This document shows, one piece after another, positions 1-8,067 of a DNA stretch of 64,000 bases. Under the pieces are notes generated by a model that made no database searches, had not been told where the DNA came from, and was given only the letters and a program-made list of their open reading frames with translations. How positions within the stretch are numbered: position 1 is the stretch's first letter; every line of letters begins with the position of its first letter. Position numbers and translations under genes: made by a program. The stretch covers positions 39,451-103,450 of the forward strand of contig JANQHI010000080.1 of assembly GCA_028282705.1 (NCBI GenBank), in the 5' to 3' direction. Source of the DNA: Prolixibacteraceae bacterium. GTDB lineage: Bacteria; Bacteroidota; Bacteroidia; Bacteroidales; Prolixibacteraceae.

Positions 1-41
1 CATCAATTTTAAAAAACTTTATTGACCTTTAATTGAAATAC

Positions 42-815
42 ATGGATCGTCTTACTATCATAAAAGTTGGAGGGAAAGTTGTTGAGAATGAACAAGAACT
101 GGATAACCTGATTACTGAATTCCTGAAAATCCCAGGAAACAAAATACTGGTTCATGGTGGAGGGAGGACAGCTACAACCATTGCCTCACAGTTGGGGCAT
201 GAATCCAAAATGGTGGATGGAAGAAGAATCACAGACAAAAACATGCTGGAAGTTGTGACCATGGTATATGGTGGTTTGGTCAATAAAAAAATTGTGGCAA
301 AGCTTCAAGCCCTTGGGTTTAGTGCTATTGGTTTAACAGGTGCTGACCTTAATGTGATAAGGGCAAAAAAACGACCAGTAAAAGATATTGACTATGGTTT
401 TGTTGGTGATGTTGAAGAAGTAAACACCAGTGAACTAAGGCTACTGATCAATGAAAATGTAATTCCTGTTATGGCTTCCCTCACCCATGATGGGAAAGGG
501 CAATTATTAAATACCAATGCAGATACAATAGCCTCGAAACTGGCTTGTGAAATGGCATCATTCTACAATGTATACCTTATCTATTGCTTTGAAAAAAGAG
601 GGGTACTAGCCAACCAAGATGATGAAAATTCAGTAATAAATGAGTTAAGTATTACAAAATTTAAAGGCTTACAGGAAACAGGTGTTATTAATGCAGGCAT
701 GATACCAAAACTTGACAATGGGTTTAATGCCAAAAAAAATGGGGTAAAAGAGGTAGTTATTACCAATACAGGAAATATCTCGAGTGGTAAAGGAACCAGG
801 CTGACACTTGAATAG
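42..815 (+). CDS. argB: N-acylglutamate kinase ArgB
   Basis: Amino-acid-kinase family enzyme of about 257 residues. It phosphorylates the gamma-carboxylate of N-acylglutamate, the second step of the acylated ornithine route, in the cytoplasm. Visible motifs are the N-terminal IIKVGGKVV phosphate loop, LVHGGG near residue 37, the NTNADT segment near residue 165, and the nucleotide-site segment KLDNGFNAKKNGVKEVVI. I start at the ATG at 42; an upstream in-frame TTG at 33 would add only MKY. The gene stands apart from the large arginine operon at 42.7-51.7 kb, and its own promoter lies outside the window. The local ArgF' looks succinyl-specific, so the natural substrate may be N-succinylglutamate rather than N-acetylglutamate; that is inference. 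Confidence 0.93.
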   Translation: MDRLTIIKVGGKVVENEQELDNLITEFLKIPGNKILVHGGGRTATTIASQLGHESKMVDGRRITDKNMLEVVTMVYGGLVNKKIVAKLQALGFSAIGLTGADLNVIRAKKRPVKDIDYGFVGDVEEVNTSELRLLINENVIPVMASLTHDGKGQLLNTNADTIASKLACEMASFYNVYLIYCFEKRGVLANQDDENSVINELSITKFKGLQETGVINAGMIPKLDNGFNAKKNGVKEVVITNTGNISSGKGTRLTLE

Positions 816-965
816 CCCCTAACCTCCTGCTTTTCAAACACATGTTAATAAAAAAATCGCCCTATTCTTTTCATAATTGAACTTATTTTCGTAAGTTGCT
901 GTTACCTTAAATGTGTGCTAATAAGGAAACTAACAATTAGAAGTTTCAAGTAGGGAGGAAATAGG

Positions 966-1697
966 ATGGCTAAGTTGGTAAGTAAAGATTGTAAGCTCTG
1001 CAAAGATAAGAGAGATTGTTGCTGTATGAATTGCTTTGAAGTAAACCAAACAAACCTTTTTGAAGCACTTTCCATTGATCAAATAGAATCTCTTATTCTG
1101 GACAAAAAACAGATCCATTATAAAGCTGGTGAAACCATCATTAAACAAAATACAAGCTCAACCCATGTAGTTTGTATCAAAGAAGGTTTTGCCAAAGTGT
1201 ATGTGGAAGGCCTCAAAAATAAATCCCTGATTTTAAGCATCATTACCAACATGGATGTGGTAACAGGTGGCAGCATGTTCAATGGCAACATCAGGAACTA
1301 CACCATTTCTGCATTAACAGATGTAACATGTTGCCTGATTGATTCTTCTGATTTGGTTGAATTGTTCTCCAAAAACAATGATTTTGCGATCAGGATATTA
1401 CAACACCATACCAAACAAAACAGCCTTTTGCTAAACAAGCTAGTTAACCTGACCCAAAAATATATGCCAGGCCGTGTAGCTGACACTTTGCTGTATCTAA
1501 AAAATAATGTATTTAAACAAAACCCATTTATACTACCCATTACCAGGCAGGATATGGCTGATTTATCCAATATGACAAAAGAAAGTTTTGTAAGGATATT
1601 GCATGAATTCAAGACATCTGAATTTATTAGGACAGAAGGGCATACCATTGAAATCCTGGATGAGGAAGCACTGCAATCCATTAGCAAAAATGGATAA
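966..1697 (+). CDS. FNR-like Crp-family oxygen-responsive regulator
   Basis: A 243-residue Crp/Fnr regulator: N-terminal Cys-rich segment, cyclic-nucleotide-type beta-roll, dimer helix, C-terminal winged helix. Cys9, Cys12 and Cys18 have the CX2CX5C spacing of E. coli FNR Cys20, 23 and 29. A fourth cysteine pair at 122/123 (TCCLIDSSDL) aligns with E. coli Cys122, so a [4Fe-4S] oxygen-sensing cluster is likely. Extra cysteines lie at 19, 20 and 23. The recognition helix reads TKESFVRILHEF and keeps the Glu and Arg of FNR/CRP helices, with Val where FNR has Ser. A strong Shine-Dalgarno-like GGGAGGAAATAGG precedes the ATG, which is unusual in this phylum. A perfect FNR box lies immediately downstream, ahead of the cytochrome genes, so the regulator probably controls them. 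Confidence 0.9.
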   Translation: MAKLVSKDCKLCKDKRDCCCMNCFEVNQTNLFEALSIDQIESLILDKKQIHYKAGETIIKQNTSSTHVVCIKEGFAKVYVEGLKNKSLILSIITNMDVVTGGSMFNGNIRNYTISALTDVTCCLIDSSDLVELFSKNNDFAIRILQHHTKQNSLLLNKLVNLTQKYMPGRVADTLLYLKNNVFKQNPFILPITRQDMADLSNMTKESFVRILHEFKTSEFIRTEGHTIEILDEEALQSISKNG

Positions 1698-1711
1698 TTG
1701 ATATATATCAA
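1698..1711. promoter_or_regulatory. Perfect FNR-type operator (TTGAT-N4-ATCAA)
   Basis: TTGATATATATCAA is the exact FNR consensus TTGATnnnnATCAA and is a full palindrome. It begins one base after the stop codon of the FNR-like gene and lies about 165 bp upstream of the hexahaem cytochrome. A loose -7-like AACCTTTG at 1783-1790 would put the box near -92, a class I activator position, but that promoter match is weak. A second sequence, TTGTAAATATCAA at 1744-1756, has one good half-site and wrong spacing. Confidence 0.65.
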
Positions 1712-1874
1712 TTTCTTTATTACTATTTCCCCTTTCTACTCAGTTGTAAATATCAATTTTTAAGGGTAGATGTATCATTATCAACCTTTGAAAACAACTC
1801 CCTTTCTGCCTTAAATTTACAATAGGGAACATATTTATCTATTATTATTTAAACCAATTCTAATTAAACATATC

Positions 1875-2951
1875 ATGAAATATCATTTAACTATTAAACT
1901 GATTGCATTAGGGTTCATCTGTACCTTTCTGGCAGCATCATGTGTAAAAGAAGGTCCAATGGGTATGGCAGGGCTTGATGGGGCTGATGGAGCTGATGGG
2001 AAAGATGGGGCTGATGGAAATGTAACTTGTATGGTTTGCCATTCAAGTGATAACATTGATTTTATAACAGGGCAGTTTGCCATGTCAGTTCACAAAAGTG
2101 GGGTTAATGCTGTGGATTATGCTGGTGGGCGTTCATACTGTGCAGAATGCCACTCACATGAAGGGTTTGTCCAGTATGCTGAGTTTGGAGAAGTCTTAGG
2201 TGATATCTCTAACCCAAATGCATGGAGATGTGGTACTTGCCATGGGCTTCATAAAACCTTTGAATCTGTTGATTATGCACTCAGGTTGTCTGACCCTGTT
2301 GTAGCAATATTTGACTCCAATGTAACAATGGACCTGATGGGAAATAGCAATTTATGTGCAAATTGCCACCAGTCAAGAAGGGCAGGTCCTGAAGATGTGG
2401 ATCAATATAGCAGGTCTGGTGCATTGGTAGATGCAGCCAATAATGGATTATATGCAATTACCAGTACACACTATGGCCCCCACCATGGTGCACAAGCCAA
2501 TGTTGTGGCAGGTGTTGGTTTTGTTGAAATACCTGGTTCTGTTGATTATCCTCAGGCTGGTACTGCAAAACACCTGTCAGAAGATGCATCTTGTGTGGGT
2601 TGCCACATGTATGAGTATGCCAACAGGCAGGGAGGCCACACATGGAACCCAAGTTTAAAATCTTGTAATGATTGCCATGGTGTTGAAAGTACAAACTTTG
2701 ACTATGGGGGTGTACAATCTGACATCCATGACAAGCTGGAAGAATTAAGGGATAAACTACTTGCATTAGGTGTAATTGAATGGGTGGAGGAAGATCAGGC
2801 TTATGAACCTGTTGTTGGGACATATCCAATAATACAAGCAGAAGCATTCTTTAACTGGATAGGAATTGAAGAAGATCGTAGTTTAGGAGTTCACAATCCT
2901 AAATATGTAAGGGCATTGTTGATCAATACCCTGGAAGCATTGGAACAGTAA
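1875..2951 (+). CDS. Hexahaem c-type cytochrome lipoprotein with collagen-like linker
   Basis: A 358-residue exported multihaem cytochrome. The lipobox LAASC puts the lipidated cysteine at 23. It is followed at once by eight Gly-X-Y triplets (residues 27-50, mostly GAD/GKD), a collagen-like spacer. Six CXXCH sites follow: CMVCH, CAECH, CGTCH, CANCH, CVGCH and CNDCH, with extra histidines as possible second ligands. The last 90 residues have no haem site. It leads a run of electron-transfer genes. The lipid anchor plus stalk suggests an outer-membrane protein held away from the membrane, but whether it faces the periplasm or the outside cannot be read from sequence. It could be a terminal reductase or a surface electron relay; no substrate can be assigned. 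Confidence 0.85.
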   Translation: MKYHLTIKLIALGFICTFLAASCVKEGPMGMAGLDGADGADGKDGADGNVTCMVCHSSDNIDFITGQFAMSVHKSGVNAVDYAGGRSYCAECHSHEGFVQYAEFGEVLGDISNPNAWRCGTCHGLHKTFESVDYALRLSDPVVAIFDSNVTMDLMGNSNLCANCHQSRRAGPEDVDQYSRSGALVDAANNGLYAITSTHYGPHHGAQANVVAGVGFVEIPGSVDYPQAGTAKHLSEDASCVGCHMYEYANRQGGHTWNPSLKSCNDCHGVESTNFDYGGVQSDIHDKLEELRDKLLALGVIEWVEEDQAYEPVVGTYPIIQAEAFFNWIGIEEDRSLGVHNPKYVRALLINTLEALEQ

Positions 2952-2964
2952 GCTTAATATAAAC

Positions 2965-2990
2965 AAAGGTCCTGAAAAGTGGGCCTTTTT
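2965..2990 (+). terminator. Possible intrinsic terminator after the hexahaem gene
   Basis: AAAGGTCC pairs with GGGCCTTT (one G-U pair) across an 8-base loop and runs into five T. It sits 14 bp after the stop codon, so it may reduce read-through from the lipoprotein gene into the rest of the cluster. Confidence 0.5.
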
Positions 2991-3015
2991 ACTTGCAACT
3001 GAAATTCTTTATACA

Positions 3016-3408
3016 ATGAAGATTATAAAATACTTAATGGCTATAGTTGTTATTACCTTACTGTTTGGTGCATGTAAGTATGATTTTATACTTCCTGAAG
3101 AGATACCTGACCCCAATGACCCCAATACTGATGAGGTAAAATTTTCAGAACAGGTGCTACCAATTTTTACCAATAATAACAATTGTACAGCTTGCCATGA
3201 TACAGGAGGGCAAATCCCTGACTTAACTGCAGGGAATGCATATAATGCCATAAATAACACACGTTATTTGAATTCAGTAAATCCTGAACAAAGCAGGATT
3301 TACACTGTAGCCCATCCTGATACTGATGGCCATAAGCAAAAGAAATACACAGCTACACAGGCTGCTGTTATTTTGACATGGATCAAACAAGGTGCTAAAA
3401 ACAATTAA
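3016..3408 (+). CDS. Monohaem cytochrome c lipoprotein
   Basis: A 130-residue exported protein. The signal peptide ends in LLFGAC, with the lipidated Cys at 20, followed by an acidic proline-rich stretch (LPEEIPDPNDPNTDE) that probably acts as a linker. A single haem site CTACH sits near residue 57, after the pattern EQVLPIFTNNN typical of small Bacteroidota cytochrome domains. The C-terminal ATQAAVILTWIKQGAKNN resembles the closing helix of class I cytochromes. There is no obvious Met ligand. It ends 11 bp before the beta-barrel gene, so the two are probably co-transcribed. It may pass electrons between the periplasmic cytochromes and the outer-membrane proteins. Confidence 0.82.
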   Translation: MKIIKYLMAIVVITLLFGACKYDFILPEEIPDPNDPNTDEVKFSEQVLPIFTNNNNCTACHDTGGQIPDLTAGNAYNAINNTRYLNSVNPEQSRIYTVAHPDTDGHKQKKYTATQAAVILTWIKQGAKNN

Positions 3409-3419
3409 ATACTCACATT

Positions 3420-4373
3420 ATGAAAAAGATATTAATATGTATATTACTACTTATCTTCTCTCTGAGTCATTTAATTGCGCAAGATACTGAAGATCAAGAA
3501 GTCAAAGTAAAAGATAAACCAGTCAGGTCACCCTTTGAAAGTGGGATACTGATTGATCATCAAACTTCTGTTGTCCCTGTTGAGAAGACCCTACAGTTTG
3601 TCATTCAGCACAAATTTGGGCCTATTGATAATGGCAGGACTGACCTTTGGGGAATTTATGCACCTGGAGCAAATGTAAGGCTGGCCCTTGACTATGTAGT
3701 TGCCAAAAATGTTCAAATTGGTGCAGGACTCACCAAAAAGAATAAATACACTGATTTCAACCTGAAGTGGACTATTTTTGAGCAAACCAGGGAAAACAAA
3801 GTTCCTGTTGCTGTTACCCTTTATGGGAATATGGCTATTGATGGAAGGGAAAAAGATGCATTTGGCACTGGAAAAGTGAGAGTAGCTTTCCAGGAAGATA
3901 ACATCAATGATTTTAAGTTTGTAGACAGGCTTTCTTATTTTTCTCAACTGATTGTTGGAAGGAAATTTACAGATTGGCTGACCTTGCAAACTGCTGTTAG
4001 CTTCACCCATTACAATGCAACCAGGGTAACCAATGTACAGGTTCCTGATGGAAGATATATCCATGAAGACCATGATAAGGTTGGCCTCCATTTTAGTGGC
4101 AGGGCAAAAATATCTCCACAAACTTCATTTATTTTTAACTATGATGTACCTTTGAAAATAAAGGACATTTCAGAACAACTGGAATGGCTGGATTATCCAA
4201 ACCCTAATTTGGCTTTAGGTTTGGAAATTGCAACCAGCACACATGCATTTCAGCTCTATGTGGGCAATGCTGATGGGATAATTCCCCAGGATATCATATT
4301 ATATAACCACAATGACTGGACTGATGGAGGGCTGGCATTTGGATTTACAATTACCAGGTTGTGGAATTTTTAG
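3420..4373 (+). CDS. Outer-membrane beta-barrel protein, DUF5777-like
   Basis: A 317-residue protein with a cleavable signal peptide (about residues 1-20, ending LIAQ). Long alternating hydrophobic/polar strands follow (VRLALDYVVAKNVQIGAGL, DFNLKWTIF, VPVAVTLYGNM), ending in an aromatic residue (RLWNF), the usual signature of an outer-membrane barrel. The pattern GAGLTKKNKYTDFNLKW and the following TLYGNMA match my memory of the DUF5777 family, which often sits beside cytochromes in Bacteroidota. It has no haem motif. Placed between two cytochrome lipoproteins and a class I cytochrome, it could be the pore component of an electron conduit; that is inference, and it may equally be a solute porin. 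Confidence 0.75.
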   Translation: MKKILICILLLIFSLSHLIAQDTEDQEVKVKDKPVRSPFESGILIDHQTSVVPVEKTLQFVIQHKFGPIDNGRTDLWGIYAPGANVRLALDYVVAKNVQIGAGLTKKNKYTDFNLKWTIFEQTRENKVPVAVTLYGNMAIDGREKDAFGTGKVRVAFQEDNINDFKFVDRLSYFSQLIVGRKFTDWLTLQTAVSFTHYNATRVTNVQVPDGRYIHEDHDKVGLHFSGRAKISPQTSFIFNYDVPLKIKDISEQLEWLDYPNPNLALGLEIATSTHAFQLYVGNADGIIPQDIILYNHNDWTDGGLAFGFTITRLWNF

Positions 4374-4395
4374 TAAAAAATAAAATCTTATAAAC

Positions 4396-4818
4396 ATGAA
4401 AAAGGCTTTAAATACACTATTATTAAGTGCTATAATTATTGGGGTAAGCGCCTTGTTGGTGGCATTTGTTTCCCCACAGGATAAAAAAGATGGAGGTGCA
4501 TGGAATATACCAGCCAAGTACAAAGAGATGAAAAACCCACACAGTGATGATGCATCACTTATGAAAGTTGGGAAGATGATGTACTCAAAGCATTGTAAAT
4601 CATGCCATGGAAGTAAAGGGTTGGGAGATGGTCCCAAAGCATCCAGTTTAAAGACTAACATGAGGCCACTTAATGGTGCTGCATTCCAGTCACAATCTGA
4701 TGGGGTTGTCTACTACCAATCATTCATTGGCAGGGATGAAATGCCAAACTTTGAGAAAAAGATTCCAGATGATGAAGATCGTTGGGCTATTGTAAATTAT
4801 ATGAGGTCACTCAAATAA
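4396..4818 (+). CDS. Class I c-type cytochrome
   Basis: A 140-residue protein with an N-terminal signal or anchor (about residues 4-24: TLLLSAIIIGVSALLVAFVS) and one cytochrome c domain. The haem site CKSCHGSKGLGDGPKA lies near residue 64 and EMPNF near residue 115 supplies the probable axial Met. The C-terminal DDEDRWAIVNYMRSL is the closing class I helix. It is probably a soluble or membrane-tethered periplasmic electron shuttle between the heptahaem/NapC-like modules and the outer membrane. It starts 22 bp after the barrel gene and is likely in the same transcript. Confidence 0.88.
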   Translation: MKKALNTLLLSAIIIGVSALLVAFVSPQDKKDGGAWNIPAKYKEMKNPHSDDASLMKVGKMMYSKHCKSCHGSKGLGDGPKASSLKTNMRPLNGAAFQSQSDGVVYYQSFIGRDEMPNFEKKIPDDEDRWAIVNYMRSLK

Positions 4819-4880
4819 AAATCAAAAATACACACTCAAGGAGCAGGATTCTGTTCCCTGATTTATTTAAAATCACCTGT

Positions 4881-5813
4881 ATGTTTTTTTCACTAAGAAA
4901 AATAGCAACCATCATTGGGTTAGGTATATTCCTTTCATCTACAGGGCAGGAAGAGAATTTGGAAAAGAACATGGCTTGTTTAAAATGCCATGAAAACCAA
5001 ACATATAGTTTTTATAATGAATGGACAGAGTTTCAGGAAAAAAGGCTGATGAACCCATTTTATATCCTTAATGGGCAGCATTTTGCTTCAAGTGTTCATG
5101 GGAGCTTTAAATGTACTGATTGCCACTCCCCTGATTATGAAGCTTACCCACATGATGCAGAATTAAAGCTAGAGCCTTTAAACACTTGCCTTGATTGCCA
5201 TGGAGGTGATGAAACCTATGCCACCTATAAGTTTGATCAGATTGGTGAGGAGTTTGAAAAAAGTGTCCACTTTTCTATTTCAGGAGAGAGCTTTACCTGC
5301 TCAAAATGCCACAACCAACACTACTATATGGTTACTGCCAGAAAAAGCACCACTGTAAAAGAAATAGTAGCCTATAACAATCAAATGTGCTTGTCATGCC
5401 ATGAGGATGGAAGCAAGTACCAATTGTTATCAGAACATGCCTCTCCACAACTATCAGTTGTGCATGACTGGCTACCTAATCAGGAGCTACATTTTGACCA
5501 TGTGAGGTGTATTGAATGCCATACTGAAGCCACTGATTCATTTTTGGTATCACATAATGTATTGCCTAAAGGCCAGGCTGTGAAAAAATGTGTACAATGC
5601 CACTCTTCCAACACTATGCTGAAAGCTTCCCTTTATAAATATGAAAATATCCAGGCGCGTGAAGATGGTGGGCTTAGTACCATTATTGCCAATCAATCAT
5701 ACATAATTGGTGCTAACCAGGTACCTTTCCTGAAAACCCTAAGTATCATCATTTTTTTATGTGTGGTTGGAGGAATAGCATTTCATATTGTACTCAGGAT
5801 AATTAAAAGTTAG
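4881..5813 (+). CDS. Tail-anchored heptahaem c-type cytochrome
   Basis: About 310 residues when started at the ATG at 4881, which gives a signal peptide (FFSLRKIATIIGLGIFLSS). The frame is open back to 4782, but that start would overlap the preceding gene and lack a signal. Seven CXXCH sites are visible: CLKCH, CTDCH, CLDCH, CSKCH, CLSCH, CIECH and CVQCH. A single C-terminal membrane helix (KTLSIIIFLCVVGGIAFHIV) would hold the haem domain in the periplasm on the inner membrane. The next gene, a cytochrome b, starts 4 bp after its stop, so the two probably form one complex moving electrons from quinol to the haem chain. It lacks a CXXCK site, so it is not an NrfA-type nitrite reductase. Confidence 0.86.
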   Translation: MFFSLRKIATIIGLGIFLSSTGQEENLEKNMACLKCHENQTYSFYNEWTEFQEKRLMNPFYILNGQHFASSVHGSFKCTDCHSPDYEAYPHDAELKLEPLNTCLDCHGGDETYATYKFDQIGEEFEKSVHFSISGESFTCSKCHNQHYYMVTARKSTTVKEIVAYNNQMCLSCHEDGSKYQLLSEHASPQLSVVHDWLPNQELHFDHVRCIECHTEATDSFLVSHNVLPKGQAVKKCVQCHSSNTMLKASLYKYENIQAREDGGLSTIIANQSYIIGANQVPFLKTLSIIIFLCVVGGIAFHIVLRIIKS

Positions 5814-5817
5814 TATC

Positions 5818-6438
5818 ATGGCAGAAGAAAAACTTTATCTATATCCAGTTTGGCTAAGGATTTGGCATGGGGTCAATGCCATTGGGATCTTGGTTCTGAT
5901 CATTACAGGTATAAGCCTGCAGTTTTCAAATACTGAATTTTCACTGATCAATTTTGAGTTGGCTATTAACCTACACAATATTTTTGGTGTGATTGTTAGC
6001 ATCAGCTACCTGGTTTTCTTTGTAGGCAACCTGGTAACACCCAACAAAAAGTATTACCACATAAAAAGAAAGAAACAGTTTAGAAGGCTTGTAAAGCAAG
6101 GTGTTTTTTACATGAGTGGCATGTTTAAAGGAGAAGACCCTCCCTACCCTATTTCTGAAAAAAGAAAATTCAACCCATTACAAAAATATTCCTATGTGGT
6201 GGTAATGTACCTCTTTCTCCCCATTACCATTATCACAGGAATAGCCCTGTTATTCCCTGAACTGATCATTGAAGATGTATATTCAATCAGTGGGATTTTC
6301 CTGACTGCTGTACTACATGCTGCTTTGGGTTTTATGATCTCTATTTTCCTGATTATCCATATTTATGTAGCAGCCCTTGGCAGAAACCCACTGCAGAATT
6401 TTAAAAGTATAATCAATGGATATCATGAACCAGGCTGA
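5818..6438 (+). CDS. Membrane cytochrome b (b561/thiosulfate-reductase type)
   Basis: A 206-residue integral membrane protein with four predicted helices: about residues 17-35, 47-67, 128-148 and 160-182. Histidines within or next to helices (WHGVNAIGI, LHNIFGVIV, HAALGFMISIFLIIHIY) are suited to bind two b haems. The arrangement matches small cytochrome b subunits that exchange electrons between menaquinol and a periplasmic cytochrome. It is nearly fused to the heptahaem gene (4 bp gap), suggesting translational coupling and a two-subunit complex. I cannot tell the direction of electron flow from sequence. Confidence 0.82.
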   Translation: MAEEKLYLYPVWLRIWHGVNAIGILVLIITGISLQFSNTEFSLINFELAINLHNIFGVIVSISYLVFFVGNLVTPNKKYYHIKRKKQFRRLVKQGVFYMSGMFKGEDPPYPISEKRKFNPLQKYSYVVVMYLFLPITIITGIALLFPELIIEDVYSISGIFLTAVLHAALGFMISIFLIIHIYVAALGRNPLQNFKSIINGYHEPG

Positions 6439-6497
6439 TTTGGTAAGTTAGCCAATAGATAGCTTGGCTTTTCATGGTAAACTCTAAATGTTGAATC

Positions 6498-8000
6498 ATG
6501 AAATTACCAAGGTCATTACAAAATTGGATATCAATTATTGGTGCATCAATTGCTGCCCTGAATATTATTTTCATTGTTTTTTTATTCCTGATCACCAGCA
6601 TTTTTGATGTGGGAAGCTCATATGTTGGGCTTTTCATTTATATCATCCTGCCTGTATTCCTGGTAACAGGGCTTTTATTGATCCCAATTGGGATGTACAT
6701 TACAAAGAAAAAGTGGAAAAAAAAGGAGCTTATTGAATCAAAACCAGATTGGCCTATTGTTGATTTTAATAACCAGGGTACACGTAATGCAGCAATCATA
6801 TTTTCTATTGGTACAGTTGTGTTATTGATCTTTTCAGCAGTAGGCAGTTATGAAGCTTTTCATTACACAGAGTCTGTTGAATTTTGTGGCAAACTTTGCC
6901 ACCAGGTCATGAAACCTGAATATGTTGCTTACCATGAATCCTCCCATGAAAGGGTTTCATGTGTTGAATGCCATGTGGGCACTGGAGCTGATTGGTTTGT
7001 AAAAAGTAAATTATCAGGGCTATACCAAGTTTATGCTGTTTTGGCAGATGTTTACCCACGCCCCATCCCTACCCCAATCCATGATTTGCGCCCTGCTCAG
7101 GAAACCTGTGAGCAATGCCACTGGCCTGAAAAATTTTATGACAGGAAATTAAGGATAAAAAAAACCTACCTGGGAGATGAAGGCAATACTGAGTGGCAGA
7201 TCCACATGCAAATGAAAACCAGTTCTGAACACCAGTCTATGGGCATTTCAGAAGGGATACACTGGCATATAAACCCCAATGTAAAAATTGAATACATTGC
7301 TTCTGATGAAAAAAGGATGAACATCCCTTGGGTTAAATATACTAACCTGAAAACAAGGGAAACAGTTATTTATGAAGATGAAGGAAACAAGCTGCCACAG
7401 CACCAACTTGACTCTTTACAGGTTAGGGTAATGGATTGCCTGGATTGCCATAACAGGCCTTCACATGACTATCAAATACCCCAAAATTTTATTGATGAAT
7501 ACCTTTCATCTGGAGCAATTTTAGCAAGCATCCCAGATATAAAACTGGTTTCAATGGATGTTCTTAACCAGGACTACCCGACCACTGATAGTGCCTTAAT
7601 AGCTATCAGGGAACAGGTTATGGAATATTATGATATTATGTATCCTGAAATACTTGAGTCAAACAAAGCCAACATAGAAAAAGCAATTACCACAATACAG
7701 GAAGGCTACCAACATAATTTTTTCCCTGAAATGGGGGTAAAATGGAGTGCATACCCTAACCACCTGGGGCATATTGAAACCATTGGGTGTGTGAGGTGCC
7801 ACAATGATAAACATACTAATTCCAAGGGGGTTACCATTTCGCGCGATTGCAACCTTTGCCATATCATAACAGCACAAGGGTGTCCTGAAAACCTTGAAGT
7901 TTCCAATCCATTAAAACCTTTGGAGTTCAAACATCCTGTTGATATACAGGAAGCCTGGCGCACACAATTTTGTGCCGACTGCCATGCAACCCTTTACTAA
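6498..8000 (+). CDS. NapC/NirT-like multihaem cytochrome c with a CX3CH site
   Basis: A 500-residue protein. Two N-terminal helices (about residues 9-35 and 42-70) precede a Lys-rich loop, then a third helix (AAIIFSIGTVVLLIFSAVGSY) leads directly into the first haem site. That site is CGKLCH, a CX3CH motif at Cys130/Cys134/His135, followed by QVMKPEY. Six ordinary CXXCH sites follow: CVECH, CEQCH, CLDCH, CVRCH, CNLCH and CADCH. The first part matches NapC/NrfH/CymA-type menaquinol dehydrogenases, but the protein is far longer than the usual 170-200 residues and has a large C-terminal haem domain. It probably oxidises menaquinol and delivers electrons to periplasmic partners. It is followed by a haem-attachment gene. 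Confidence 0.85.
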   Translation: MKLPRSLQNWISIIGASIAALNIIFIVFLFLITSIFDVGSSYVGLFIYIILPVFLVTGLLLIPIGMYITKKKWKKKELIESKPDWPIVDFNNQGTRNAAIIFSIGTVVLLIFSAVGSYEAFHYTESVEFCGKLCHQVMKPEYVAYHESSHERVSCVECHVGTGADWFVKSKLSGLYQVYAVLADVYPRPIPTPIHDLRPAQETCEQCHWPEKFYDRKLRIKKTYLGDEGNTEWQIHMQMKTSSEHQSMGISEGIHWHINPNVKIEYIASDEKRMNIPWVKYTNLKTRETVIYEDEGNKLPQHQLDSLQVRVMDCLDCHNRPSHDYQIPQNFIDEYLSSGAILASIPDIKLVSMDVLNQDYPTTDSALIAIREQVMEYYDIMYPEILESNKANIEKAITTIQEGYQHNFFPEMGVKWSAYPNHLGHIETIGCVRCHNDKHTNSKGVTISRDCNLCHIITAQGCPENLEVSNPLKPLEFKHPVDIQEAWRTQFCADCHATLY

Positions 8001-8067
8001 ATTTATTAAACTGAATGAATTCTAATCTGTTGTGCATATATTAGCATAACCATTCAAACTTTAAGTA

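Noticed and set aside
581..841. Leftward open frames inside argB and many similar frames inside gltB, carB and lon
   Set aside because: They are antisense shadows of genes with clear family motifs on the other strand.
4881..8000. NrfA/NrfH nitrite reductase system
   Set aside because: No CXXCK catalytic haem motif occurs in any of the cytochromes, and the NapC-like protein is much longer than NrfH.
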